The notes below the pieces were generated by a model. The model worked only from the letters and a program-made list of their open reading frames with translations, was not told the DNA's origin and ran no database searches. This document shows, in pieces, positions 56,254 through 64,000 of a stretch of DNA of 64,000 bases. Origin of the DNA: an uncultured Prevotella sp. GTDB lineage: Bacteria; Bacteroidota; Bacteroidia; Bacteroidales; Bacteroidaceae. The translations under genes were made by a program, and so were the position numbers. The stretch is from assembly GCA_934217675.1 (NCBI GenBank), contig CAKQCV010000009.1, forward strand, positions 1 to 64,000, in the 5' to 3' direction. Position 1 is the stretch's first letter. Each line of letters begins with the position of its first letter.

Positions 56254-57330
56254 TTATTTCAGTGAGTCAACGAACTTGTCGAACATGAATTCTGTGTCAA
56301 CTGGTCCAGAGCAAGCTTCTGGGTGGAACTGGCTTGAGAACCAAGGATTTTTCTTATGGCGTATACCCTCATTACTGCCGTCATTCATGTTTACAAACAA
56401 TTCTTCCCAATCATTGCCTAATGTCTTTGCATCTACTGCATAGCCATGGTTTTGGCTTGTCACATAGCAATGGTCTGTGCCAACCATACGTACAGGCTGG
56501 TTATGTGAGCGGTGACCATACTTTAGCTTATATATGCTTGCTCCACCTGCTTTTGCAAGTAGTTGATTTCCCATACATATACCACATATAGGTTTTGTTG
56601 ATATCGACATCTGTTTGCGGATAATATTTACAGCATCTTCACACATGTCAGGATCACCAGGACCGTTGGCAAGGAATAAACCATCAAAGTCCATCTCTGT
56701 GTAGTCATAGTTCCATGGAACACGAATTACTTCAACACTACGGTTTATAAGACAACGTATAATGTTATTCTTTACTCCACAGTCTACAAGCACAACCTTG
56801 CGACCTACGCCTTCGTTGTAATGTATTACATTCTTGCAGCTCACTTTGTCAACAAAGTTCACTCCTTCATAATGCGCTTCTGGTATATTGTCTGGTTCAT
56901 CATCAAATAGAATCTTACCCATCATAACGCCATGTTCACGCAATACTTTTGTAAGTTCACGTGTATCTATTCCTGTAATGCCAGGAACGTGCTCCCTTTT
57001 TAGCCAATCTGCAAGTGATTCCACTGCATTCCAATGGCTGTATTGTTCACTATAGTCTGCCACAATGATTGCCGAAGCATAGATTTTATCACTCTCCATA
57101 AATGTGGCAATACCATTATTTTCTATGGTAAACGGTGGAACACCATAGTTTCCAACAAGTGGATAAGTGAGCGTCATTAACTGACCTGCATAAGAAGGAT
57201 CTGTTAAACTCTCAGGATAGCCCATCATGGCTGTGTTGAACACAACTTCACCAGCAACTGGTTTATCATATCCAAATGATTTGCCGTGAAATTTTGTTCC
57301 ATCCTCCAAGACTAAAGTTACGTTTCTCAT
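56254..57330 (-). CDS. carA: Carbamoyl-phosphate synthase small subunit
   Basis: A 358-residue glutamine amidotransferase. The N-terminal domain has LVLEDGTKFHGKSFGY and GYPESLTDPSYAGQ. The class I amidotransferase half has the nucleophile Cys in PICGICMGNQLLA and the His-Glu in SSQFHPEACSGP. It releases ammonia from glutamine for CarB, the next gene. Confidence 0.97.
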   Translation of the reverse strand: MRNVTLVLEDGTKFHGKSFGYDKPVAGEVVFNTAMMGYPESLTDPSYAGQLMTLTYPLVGNYGVPPFTIENNGIATFMESDKIYASAIIVADYSEQYSHWNAVESLADWLKREHVPGITGIDTRELTKVLREHGVMMGKILFDDEPDNIPEAHYEGVNFVDKVSCKNVIHYNEGVGRKVVLVDCGVKNNIIRCLINRSVEVIRVPWNYDYTEMDFDGLFLANGPGDPDMCEDAVNIIRKQMSISTKPICGICMGNQLLAKAGGASIYKLKYGHRSHNQPVRMVGTDHCYVTSQNHGYAVDAKTLGNDWEELFVNMNDGSNEGIRHKKNPWFSSQFHPEACSGPVDTEFMFDKFVDSLK

Positions 57331-57423
57331 TTATATATATGTTCTTTATTATGGGCATTGCAAACCCATTTATTATTAAATTTTCTTTTATCAGTTTATC
57401 TCGTGAATCAGACGAATGCTTTT

Positions 57424-59325
57424 CTACTTTATGTCTTCTTTCCTATTCAGATATGAATTTTTGTAGAAATTGATAAATGCTTGATTTACAAGTTTCGTTC
57501 CGCCTGGAGTTGGATAATTTCCTGTAAAATACCAATCTCCTTTGTGATTAGGAATAGCTGTGTGTAACCCCTCAATTGACTGATAAACTAATTCTACTGG
57601 AGTCTTCATACCTTCAGGACGAAGCATTTCAATAATCTTAGTGTTTATCTCCTCAACAGAGAATGGCTTATAAACATCTCTCACACAATTTCTCATTTCA
57701 CTTTTCGGCTTACTTAATTCTGCCTTACAGTTGTTGTATGTTTCGGTAAGAATATTTTCCATGTTGTGTTCTTTAAGCAATTCTATTGTTGCTCGGAACA
57801 CGCAGAATTCTTCAAGGCGAGGCATGTCGATACCATAGTAATCTGGATATCGGATTTGTGGTGAACTGCTCACAATAACAATCTTTTTGGGATGCAGGCT
57901 GTCAAGAATCTTCAATATACTCTCCTTTAGTGTTGTTCCTCTTACGATACTGTCGTCAATTATAACAAGATTGTCAGTATATGGTTTTAACGATCCGTAA
58001 GTAACGTCGTATACGTGAGATGCTAAGTCATTTCGAGAATTTCCTTCTGTTATGAATGTGCGAAGTTTTATATCCTTCCATGCAACTTTTTCGCTGCGCA
58101 CATATTGATGCAGAATTTCTCTTAGCTCTTCTTTTGTAGGGATATGATCTAAATTCTGTATGCGTTCTATCTTTTGTTCGTTGAGATATCGCTTGAATCC
58201 TCCTAACATTCCATAAAATGCAACCTCTGCCGTATTTGGTATGAATGAGAAAACAGTATGTTCTGTATCATAGTCTGTTGCTTTTAATATAGAATCAGTT
58301 AACTGTTCACCAAGTTTCTTGCGTTCTTGATATATATCACGATCAGAACCACGGCTGAAGTAAATCCTTTCAAATGAACATTTACTGTCTCCTCTTTGAT
58401 CTATAATTTTCTCAATGCTGTCTTCACCATTTTTATTTACTATGAGTGCATAACCTGGTTGAAGTTCATTTATTTCTTCACTGTCAAGTTCAAATGTTGT
58501 TTGTAGTACAGGACGTTCACTTGCAACGACAATTATTTCATCATTTTTATACCAAAAGGCAGGTCTTATTCCCCATGGGTCTCTCATCGTAAACATCTCT
58601 CCGCTTCCAGTTATACCGCACATTACGTATCCACCGTCAAAGTCAGGCATAGTTGTTTTCAAAACATTACCCATATTTACATGGTTGTCAATATAATTGG
58701 TAATGTCTCTTCCATGTAACCCCAACTTCTGTGCTGCAACGAAGTTCCTCTCAACTTCTCTGTCAAGTCTGTGTCCCATCCATTCAAGTGTGATATAGCT
58801 GTCGCTGTATATTCTTGGAGACTGTCCCATGTCAACTAACTTATCGAAAATTTCATCAATATTTGTCATATTGAAGTTTCCGCACAAACAAAGATTTTTT
58901 GCTCTCCAATTGTTTCTTCTTAGGAATGGATGTACATACGAAATACCGCTTTTTCCAGTCGTTGAATAGCGGAGATGTCCCATGTACAGTTCTCCTGCAA
59001 ATGGAAGGTTTTGGCGTGCATAGTTCGCATCAGAAATCATTTCAGCAGACAAGTTGTTGAAATTCTTATGTACTCGCCCGAAAATCTCGGTTATAGCATT
59101 AGAACCTTCTGCACGTTCTCTGAACATATATTCTGTTCCAGGTTCAGCTTCAAGGTTGACACAAGCCATTCCTGCACCTTCCTGTCCACGGTTATGCTGT
59201 TTTTCCATCATTAGATATAGCTTGTTCAAGCCATACATCCATGTTCCATACTTTTCTTGATAATACTCAAGCGGCTTTAATAGCCTTACCATTGCTACAC
59301 CGCATTCATGTTTCAAAGGTTCCAT
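57424..59325 (-). CDS. purF: PurF-like amidophosphoribosyltransferase
   Basis: A 633-residue protein, longer than the about 500 of classical PurF. The N-terminal nucleophile-type glutaminase domain begins KHECGVAMVRL (Cys8 after a short propeptide) and contains QHNRGQEGAGMA, GHLRYSTTGKSG and CGNFNMTN. The C-terminal half has the phosphoribosyltransferase PRPP loop LVIIDDSIVRGTT. It would make phosphoribosylamine, the first step of purine synthesis. The extended form is known in Bacteroidetes, so the exact role should be treated with some care. It lies 94 bases upstream of carA. Confidence 0.88.
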   Translation of the reverse strand: MEPLKHECGVAMVRLLKPLEYYQEKYGTWMYGLNKLYLMMEKQHNRGQEGAGMACVNLEAEPGTEYMFRERAEGSNAITEIFGRVHKNFNNLSAEMISDANYARQNLPFAGELYMGHLRYSTTGKSGISYVHPFLRRNNWRAKNLCLCGNFNMTNIDEIFDKLVDMGQSPRIYSDSYITLEWMGHRLDREVERNFVAAQKLGLHGRDITNYIDNHVNMGNVLKTTMPDFDGGYVMCGITGSGEMFTMRDPWGIRPAFWYKNDEIIVVASERPVLQTTFELDSEEINELQPGYALIVNKNGEDSIEKIIDQRGDSKCSFERIYFSRGSDRDIYQERKKLGEQLTDSILKATDYDTEHTVFSFIPNTAEVAFYGMLGGFKRYLNEQKIERIQNLDHIPTKEELREILHQYVRSEKVAWKDIKLRTFITEGNSRNDLASHVYDVTYGSLKPYTDNLVIIDDSIVRGTTLKESILKILDSLHPKKIVIVSSSPQIRYPDYYGIDMPRLEEFCVFRATIELLKEHNMENILTETYNNCKAELSKPKSEMRNCVRDVYKPFSVEEINTKIIEMLRPEGMKTPVELVYQSIEGLHTAIPNHKGDWYFTGNYPTPGGTKLVNQAFINFYKNSYLNRKEDIK

Positions 59326-59400
59326 TTTACAATGCTTTTAATTTTTTAAAGACTTGCTTTTAAGCTTATACCTATATTGAAATATGTTACTTCTATTTAT

Positions 59401-59440
59401 ACCAAAGGGCTTACTCCTTTATAGGAGTAGCCCTATTGGT
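59401..59440 (-). terminator. Hairpin after glmS
   Basis: An interrupted stem (ACCAA/TTGGT and GGGC..ACTCC/GGAGTAGCCC) lies just after the glmS stop. No strong T run follows, so termination may be partial. Confidence 0.5.
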
Positions 59441-59452
59441 AAATTTTCAAAA

Positions 59453-61297
59453 TTATTCAACTGTTACTGATTTTGCCAAATTTCTTGGTTGATCAACATT
59501 CTTCCCCTTGCAAACGGCGATATGATATGCTAACAGTTGTAGTGGTATTGATACAATCAATGGTTCAAGACATTCTATTGTCTCAGGCATTTCTATTACT
59601 TCGTCGGCTATTTTGCTTATAGTATCATCTCCGTTTGACACTAAAGCAATAACTTTTCCTTTTCTTGCCTTTATCTCCTGAATATTGCTTAATACTTTTT
59701 TATACATATCGTCATGAGGGGCAATAACAACAACGGGCATATCAGAATCAATAAGTGCTATAGGTCCATGCTTCATCTCCGCTGCAGGATAACCTTCTGC
59801 ATGTATATAGCTTATCTCTTTCAGTTTCAATGCACCTTCCAAAGCTACAGGGTAACTGTATCCTCTGCCTAAATACAGAAAGTTCCTTGCATAAGTGAAA
59901 GTTCGGCTCAGTTCTGCTATTCTGTCATTTAGCTTTAGAACTTCTTTCATTTTTGATGGTATGAGACTAAGTTCTTTCACTATTTTTGAATATATCTCGT
60001 TGGATATGGTTTCCTTTTCTTTTGCAATAGCAAGTGCCAACATTACAAGTACTGTAACTTGTCCTGTAAATGCCTTTGTTGATGCAACTCCGATTTCAGG
60101 ACCAACATGTATATAAGAACCTGTATCTGTTGCACGGGGGATACTTGATCCGATAGCATTGCATATACCAAAAACAAAAGACCCATTGTCTTTTGCAAGT
60201 TTGATAGCCGCTAATGTATCTGCGGTTTCACCGCTTTGTGAAATTGCAATTACCAAATCCTCCTTATTTATTACAGGATTCCTGTACCTGAATTCACTCG
60301 CATATTCCACTTCTACCGGTATTCTGCAGAAAGATTCAATTAATTGTTTGCCAATCAGTCCAGCATGCCATGATGTACCACAAGCCACAATGATTATGCG
60401 CTTGGCATTAATAATTTGTTTTTTGTAGTCAATAACTGCACTTAACGTGACATTGGTTGAATCAATATTTACACGTCCACTCATGCAGTTCTTCAGACAT
60501 TCAGGTTGGTCAAAAATCTCTTTCAGCATAAAATGCGGAAATCCACCCTTCTCGATTTGTCCGAGATTCAGATCCACTTTCTTAACCTCTGGCGACATTT
60601 TTATATTCATGTTGTTTACCACTTTTAGCTCTTTGTCAAGAGTTATAACGGCAATGTTGTCGTCGTCAAGATAAACAACCTTGTTGGTATATTCAATGAT
60701 AGGTGTGGCATCAGATCCTATAAAGAACTCGTCATTACCAATACCAATTACTAATGGGCTTTGTTTTCGTGCTACAATGATTTGGTTTCTGTTGTTCTTG
60801 TCCAAAACAGCTATGGCATACGCTCCTATTAATTGGTGCAAGGTAAGTTGTACAGCTGTAAGTAAATCAACTTTTTTTCGTGTTTGAATATACTCAATAA
60901 GCTGAACAATAACTTCAGTATCAGTGTCAGAACGGAATTTTATGCCGTCAGCAATAAGTTTTTCTTTAAGGTTGGCATAGTTTTCTATTATTCCGTTGTG
61001 TATGATGGCAAGGTTTTTCGATTCTGAAAAATGTGGATGAGCATTTACAGATGATGGCTCTCCATGTGTTGCCCATCTTGTGTGGGCAATTCCAACATTC
61101 CCACTTGTGTTTTTGTCTTTGCAAAAAGCTTCTAAGTCGGCAACTTTACCTTTTGTCTTATATACATTGAGATCTCCATTATCGTTTATCAATGCCACAC
61201 CGGCACTGTCGTAGCCTCTATACTCAAGGCGTTGTAGTCCTTTTATAAGAATTGGATAAGCGTCTCTATGTCCTATGTATCCTACGATTCCACACAT
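59453..61297 (-). CDS. glmS: Glutamine-fructose-6-phosphate aminotransferase
   Basis: A 614-residue enzyme starting MCGIVGYIGHRDA, with the catalytic Cys2 exposed after Met removal. The glutaminase half shows GYDSAGVAL, HTRWATHGEPS and HNGIIENY. The second half has two SIS sugar-isomerase domains (ACGTSWHAGL, ISQSGETADTLAA, LGRGYSYPVALEGALKLKEI) and the C-terminal LAKSVTVE. It makes glucosamine 6-phosphate for cell wall and outer-membrane sugars. It is 21 bases downstream of a Wza-like gene and probably cotranscribed. Confidence 0.98.
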   Translation of the reverse strand: MCGIVGYIGHRDAYPILIKGLQRLEYRGYDSAGVALINDNGDLNVYKTKGKVADLEAFCKDKNTSGNVGIAHTRWATHGEPSSVNAHPHFSESKNLAIIHNGIIENYANLKEKLIADGIKFRSDTDTEVIVQLIEYIQTRKKVDLLTAVQLTLHQLIGAYAIAVLDKNNRNQIIVARKQSPLVIGIGNDEFFIGSDATPIIEYTNKVVYLDDDNIAVITLDKELKVVNNMNIKMSPEVKKVDLNLGQIEKGGFPHFMLKEIFDQPECLKNCMSGRVNIDSTNVTLSAVIDYKKQIINAKRIIIVACGTSWHAGLIGKQLIESFCRIPVEVEYASEFRYRNPVINKEDLVIAISQSGETADTLAAIKLAKDNGSFVFGICNAIGSSIPRATDTGSYIHVGPEIGVASTKAFTGQVTVLVMLALAIAKEKETISNEIYSKIVKELSLIPSKMKEVLKLNDRIAELSRTFTYARNFLYLGRGYSYPVALEGALKLKEISYIHAEGYPAAEMKHGPIALIDSDMPVVVIAPHDDMYKKVLSNIQEIKARKGKVIALVSNGDDTISKIADEVIEMPETIECLEPLIVSIPLQLLAYHIAVCKGKNVDQPRNLAKSVTVE

Positions 61298-61318
61298 ATA
61301 TTATTATCAATGCCGTTA

Positions 61319-62119
61319 TTAGTTTCTAACAATGTTTACAACAAGTGAAGCTACAGATGTCAAGATACTGACACCTGAGAACCAAAGTGTTGTCATCTGT
61401 CCGATAGACGAATTCTGTGCTTTTGCCTTATTGGGTTCAACTATAAGAGCATCGTTCTGCTGTAGATAATAATATGGTGAATTTATTAAGTTGGCATCGT
61501 TTAGGTTAAGTCTATGTACTGATTTTTCTCCTTTTTCATCTTCTCTTACGAGCATTACATTATCTCGTTTTCCATAGATGGTCAAGTCGCCGGCATTTGC
61601 CAAAGCCTGAAGAACGCTTATTTTTTCTGTTTCAACAGTGAAGACACCAGGGTGGGCAACTTCTCCGAGAACGGAAATCTTGAAGCTTGCCATTTTTACA
61701 GTAACTATAGGATTCTCTGTTGAAGCCATGTATGGCTTAATCTTGTCATGTATAAGGCTTTCACACTCTCTCTTTGTAAGACCTGCCACTTTAATGGTTC
61801 CCACTACAGGGAAATTTATTGTTCCGTCATTGTCTACAAGATAGTTCAAAAGGCTTCCTTGGCTGTATCCAAGCGAACCGTTTGAACGCAAAGGGTCTTG
61901 CACTGTCAAAGTGAAAGGTGCAGCAGCCTTAGGGTCTGTTGTGCTTACTGTTATAGTAAGTAAATCTTTTGGCATTATCTTAGCGTCATACAAGCCTTTT
62001 GATTCTGCTAAACTTATAGAATCGGCATTTTTGAAATAAGCGATATTTTTTGTGCTTCCACAGCTAAAAAGAGAAAGCACAAGAACAAACAATACGATTG
62101 GAGCAAATAGTCTTTTCAT
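61319..62119 (-). CDS. Wza-like polysaccharide export lipoprotein
   Basis: A 266-residue lipoprotein (VLVLSLFSCGSTKN, lipidated Cys near residue 20). Residues about 45-130 match the polysaccharide export domain (YDAKIMPKDLLTITVSTTD, GTINFPVVGTIKVAGLTKRE), followed by an SLBB-type domain (FKISVLGEVAHPGVFTVETE, ISVLQALANAGDLTIYGKRD). The protein ends in a hydrophobic segment that could cross the outer membrane, as in Wza. The usual inner-membrane chain-length partner (Wzc) is not adjacent. Its pairing with glmS links precursor supply to polysaccharide export. Confidence 0.9.
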   Translation of the reverse strand: MKRLFAPIVLFVLVLSLFSCGSTKNIAYFKNADSISLAESKGLYDAKIMPKDLLTITVSTTDPKAAAPFTLTVQDPLRSNGSLGYSQGSLLNYLVDNDGTINFPVVGTIKVAGLTKRECESLIHDKIKPYMASTENPIVTVKMASFKISVLGEVAHPGVFTVETEKISVLQALANAGDLTIYGKRDNVMLVREDEKGEKSVHRLNLNDANLINSPYYYLQQNDALIVEPNKAKAQNSSIGQMTTLWFSGVSILTSVASLVVNIVRN

Positions 62120-62150
62120 TCCTTCAATAATATAAATAGTTAAAACTGTG

Positions 62151-62182
62151 CAAAAATAGTTCTAATTTTTGAGATTGGCAAA
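62151..62182 (-). promoter_or_regulatory. Full Bacteroidetes promoter of the wza-like/glmS operon
   Basis: On the minus strand TTTG (62182-62179) is followed after 20 bases by TATTTTTG (62158-62151). The start codon is about 31 bases further. Confidence 0.7.
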
Positions 62183-62196
62183 TATTTTATAAATAA

Positions 62197-62246
62197 ATCC
62201 CCTTTTCCACCTTATTATGGTTATATAAAGAGGTAGAAAAGGGGAT
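62197..62246 (-). terminator. Terminator after uxaC
   Basis: A 17- to 19-bp interrupted stem (62197-62213 with 62228-62246) lies 28 bases after the uxaC stop on the minus strand and is followed by TTATTTATAAAAT. Confidence 0.7.
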
Positions 62247-62274
62247 ACTGTTATCTATATGCGTTCACTAATGT

Positions 62275-63678
62275 TTAGTAGAACTTGAAATAGTTGCGTG
62301 CGTTGTTGTAGCTGATATCTTCAACCATACGCGACAAGCTTTCCATGTCGTTAGGAAGTAATCCCTTCTCTACATCGTTACCAAGCAAGTTGCAGAGTAG
62401 ACGACGGAAGTACTCATGGCGTGGGTAAGACAAGAATGAACGGCTGTCGGTAAGCATACCAACAAAGCGGCTTAGCAATCCAAGAACGGAGAGGGCGTTC
62501 ATTTGCTTTGTCATACCGTCAAGCTGATCGTTGAACCACCATCCTGATCCAAACTGGATTTTTCCAGGACATGAGCCATCTTGGAAGTTTCCGAGCATTG
62601 TGGCGATTACTTCATTTGCACATGGGTTCAAGCAATACAAAATAGTACGTGTAAGCTTTCCTTCCATATTCAATTCATTCAAGAAGTGGCTCATAGCCTT
62701 AGCTGTTGTGAATTCTCCAATTGAATCGAAACCAGTGTCAGCACCGAGCTTGTTGTACATCAGTGTGTTGTTGTCGCGGATTGCACCATAGTGGTACTGC
62801 TGTGTCCAGTCTGCTGCATAATCCTGCTCTGCGAATACACGAAGAATGCAGTGCTTGAACTGACGAACTTCTTGAGCAGACAGCTGTTGTTTGCGCATAG
62901 CCTTCTCAAAGATTGTTTCAATTTGTGTATCGGTATATGGCTCATCATAGAACTCTTCGATACCATGGTCAGAAAGTCTGCATCCGTTTTCGTGGAAGAA
63001 GTCATGACGCTTTTGCAATGCGTCAACCATGTCGGAGAATTTGTTTATAGTAACACCGGCAACTTCACCAAGCTTATTTACATATTCAGCAAATTCTGGT
63101 TTTTCGATATTCATGGCTTTGTCAGGACGCCATGCTGGAATCATCTTGATTTCGAATCCGCTTTCGCGTGTTTGCTTGTGATAGCGAAGATCATCAATTG
63201 GATCGTCTGTAGTACAAACGCATTCAACATTGTAGCGGCGCATAAAGCCACGTGCGGTATAACCTGGCTGTTGCAGTTTCTCGTTACATTCGTCAAAAAT
63301 TTCGCGTGCAGTCTTCGGACTTAATAGTTTGTTTATACCAAAAGCAGTCTTTAGCTCAAGGTGTGTCCAGTGATAAAGAGGGTTACGGAAAGTATAAGGC
63401 ACTGTTTCAGCCCATTTTTCAAATTTCTCCCAGTCAGAAGTTTCTGTGCCTGTACAATATTTCTCATCAACGCCATTTGTACGCATTGCACGCCATTTGT
63501 AGTGGTCGCCACCGAGCCAAAGCTCTGTGATGCTTTTGAATTTGTGGTCGTTAGCCACCATTTCTGGAATTAGATGGCAGTGATAGTCAATGATTGGCAT
63601 TTTTGCCGCATGATTGTGGAAAAGATCTTGCGCAGTAGTTGTGTCAAGCAAGAAGTTTTCGTCCATAAATTGCTTCAT
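62275..63678 (-). CDS. uxaC: Glucuronate/galacturonate isomerase
   Basis: A 467-residue enzyme of the UxaC family, which converts galacturonate to tagaturonate and glucuronate to fructuronate. It is the usual length, starts MKQFMDENFLLDTTTAQDLF, and shows PIIDYHCHLIPEMVANDHKF (metal-binding His pair), CTTDDPIDDLRYH, GCRLSDHGIEEFY and FGSGWWFNDQLDGM. It fits a role in using the uronic acids released by the pectinases at 43-48 kb. It has its own promoter and terminator. Confidence 0.97.
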   Translation of the reverse strand: MKQFMDENFLLDTTTAQDLFHNHAAKMPIIDYHCHLIPEMVANDHKFKSITELWLGGDHYKWRAMRTNGVDEKYCTGTETSDWEKFEKWAETVPYTFRNPLYHWTHLELKTAFGINKLLSPKTAREIFDECNEKLQQPGYTARGFMRRYNVECVCTTDDPIDDLRYHKQTRESGFEIKMIPAWRPDKAMNIEKPEFAEYVNKLGEVAGVTINKFSDMVDALQKRHDFFHENGCRLSDHGIEEFYDEPYTDTQIETIFEKAMRKQQLSAQEVRQFKHCILRVFAEQDYAADWTQQYHYGAIRDNNTLMYNKLGADTGFDSIGEFTTAKAMSHFLNELNMEGKLTRTILYCLNPCANEVIATMLGNFQDGSCPGKIQFGSGWWFNDQLDGMTKQMNALSVLGLLSRFVGMLTDSRSFLSYPRHEYFRRLLCNLLGNDVEKGLLPNDMESLSRMVEDISYNNARNYFKFY

Positions 63679-63737
63679 GTTTTTCTTTATTTTTAAGTGT
63701 TTATTGAATTTATTACTTATTCATAATAGATATAGTG

Positions 63738-63745
63738 CAAATATA
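63738..63745 (-). promoter_or_regulatory. -7 box of uxaC (TATATTTG)
   Basis: On the minus strand TATATTTG matches TAnnTTTG, 59 bases before the uxaC start. It is divergent from the asparaginase promoter 11 bases away. Confidence 0.5.
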
Positions 63746-63755
63746 CGGCATTTTT

Positions 63756-63786
63756 TTTGATTTCAGATATTTTTAAACTATATTTG
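63756..63786 (+). promoter_or_regulatory. Full Bacteroidetes promoter of the asparaginase gene
   Basis: TTTG (63756-63759) is followed after 19 bases by TATATTTG (63779-63786), an exact consensus match. The start codon at 63814 follows a GGAG-type ribosome site. Confidence 0.75.
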
Positions 63787-63813
63787 CACAAACAAAATTA
63801 AAATAACGGAGAT

Positions 63814-64000
63814 ATGTATTTTATGAATGACGAAAAATCTCATGTTCAGGATACTAATCGTACTGGAAGAGTACTTCTTGTTTACACTGGTGGAACTATT
63901 GGTATGGGGCGTAATCCGATGACTGGTGTTCTTGAGCCTCTTGACTTTAATCATCTTATAAGTTGTTTACCTGAGTTTGCTTCTTTGCAGACGAATATTG
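63814..64000 (+). CDS. ansA: Type I L-asparaginase, N-terminal part (3' end outside window)
   Basis: The frame from ATG 63814 reads MYFMNDEKSHVQDTNRTGR, then VLLVYTGGTIGMG, the asparaginase active-site signature with the catalytic Thr, and continues past the window end. ATG 63823 is an alternative start, but ACGGAG sits just before 63814. No signal peptide is present, which fits the cytoplasmic type I enzyme that converts asparagine to aspartate and ammonia. It is divergently transcribed from uxaC. Confidence 0.85.
   Translation, partial: MYFMNDEKSHVQDTNRTGRVLLVYTGGTIGMGRNPMTGVLEPLDFNHLISCLPEFASLQTNI

Overview
The window looks like chromosome of a Bacteroidales bacterium, probably Prevotellaceae or a close relative. 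The signs are an AT-rich genome, SusC/SusD pairs, the Bacteroidetes promoter form TTTG-N19/20-TAnnTTTG in front of several genes, a NUDIX-type arabinose regulator, exported proteins with a short glycine/asparagine-rich C-terminal sorting-like motif, and a glmS-purF-like-carA-carB gene run. The genus is an inference; no rRNA or tRNA gene was found.

Left part (1-12.5 kb): the 3' end of an RHS/YD-repeat polymorphic toxin with an overlapping small membrane protein (likely immunity), an orphan RHS fragment, two paralogous exported SH3-like proteins, a 430-bp non-coding element bounded by perfect 23-bp inverted repeats, an exported protein, a SusC/SusD pair and a TPR-containing sensor histidine kinase.

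12.5-26.6 kb is the most unusual part. An about 1.47-kb rpiB-tkt segment is present twice in the same orientation (12515-13987 and 24047-25519). The left copy ends in a mosaic, broken transketolase followed by the 3' remnant of a GH28 pectinase gene. Between the copies lies a one-direction cluster that reads as an undescribed RiPP-type (ribosomally made, modified peptide) system. It encodes a radical SAM/SPASM enzyme split by a -1 frameshift, a 67-residue candidate precursor ending in two cysteines, an outer-membrane beta-barrel protein, an M50 membrane protease with a possible PqqD-like N-terminal domain, an O-antigen-ligase-like membrane protein with a TPR-like tail, and a lipoprotein with a transglutaminase-like domain.

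24-36.8 kb is an arabinose/galactose locus, all on the minus strand: galM, galK, secreted galM, sodium/sugar symporter, NUDIX AraR, araD, araA, araB, tkt, rpiB. It takes up L-arabinose and galactose and sends arabinose into the pentose phosphate pathway. Together with the GH28-GH105 fusion and PL1 pectate lyase at 43.4-48.0 kb and uxaC at 62.3-63.7 kb, it gives a pectin theme: backbone cutting outside, then use of the arabinose/galactose side chains and uronic acid.

The rest is mostly housekeeping: folC, a small lipoprotein, dnaJ-grpE, an ABC-F ATPase with one degenerate composite ATP site, an exported protein, a TrpF-like protein missing the catalytic cysteine, an M6 metalloprotease, the amidotransferase group (carB, carA, purF-like, glmS), a Wza-like lipoprotein, and the 5' end of an asparaginase gene leaving the window.
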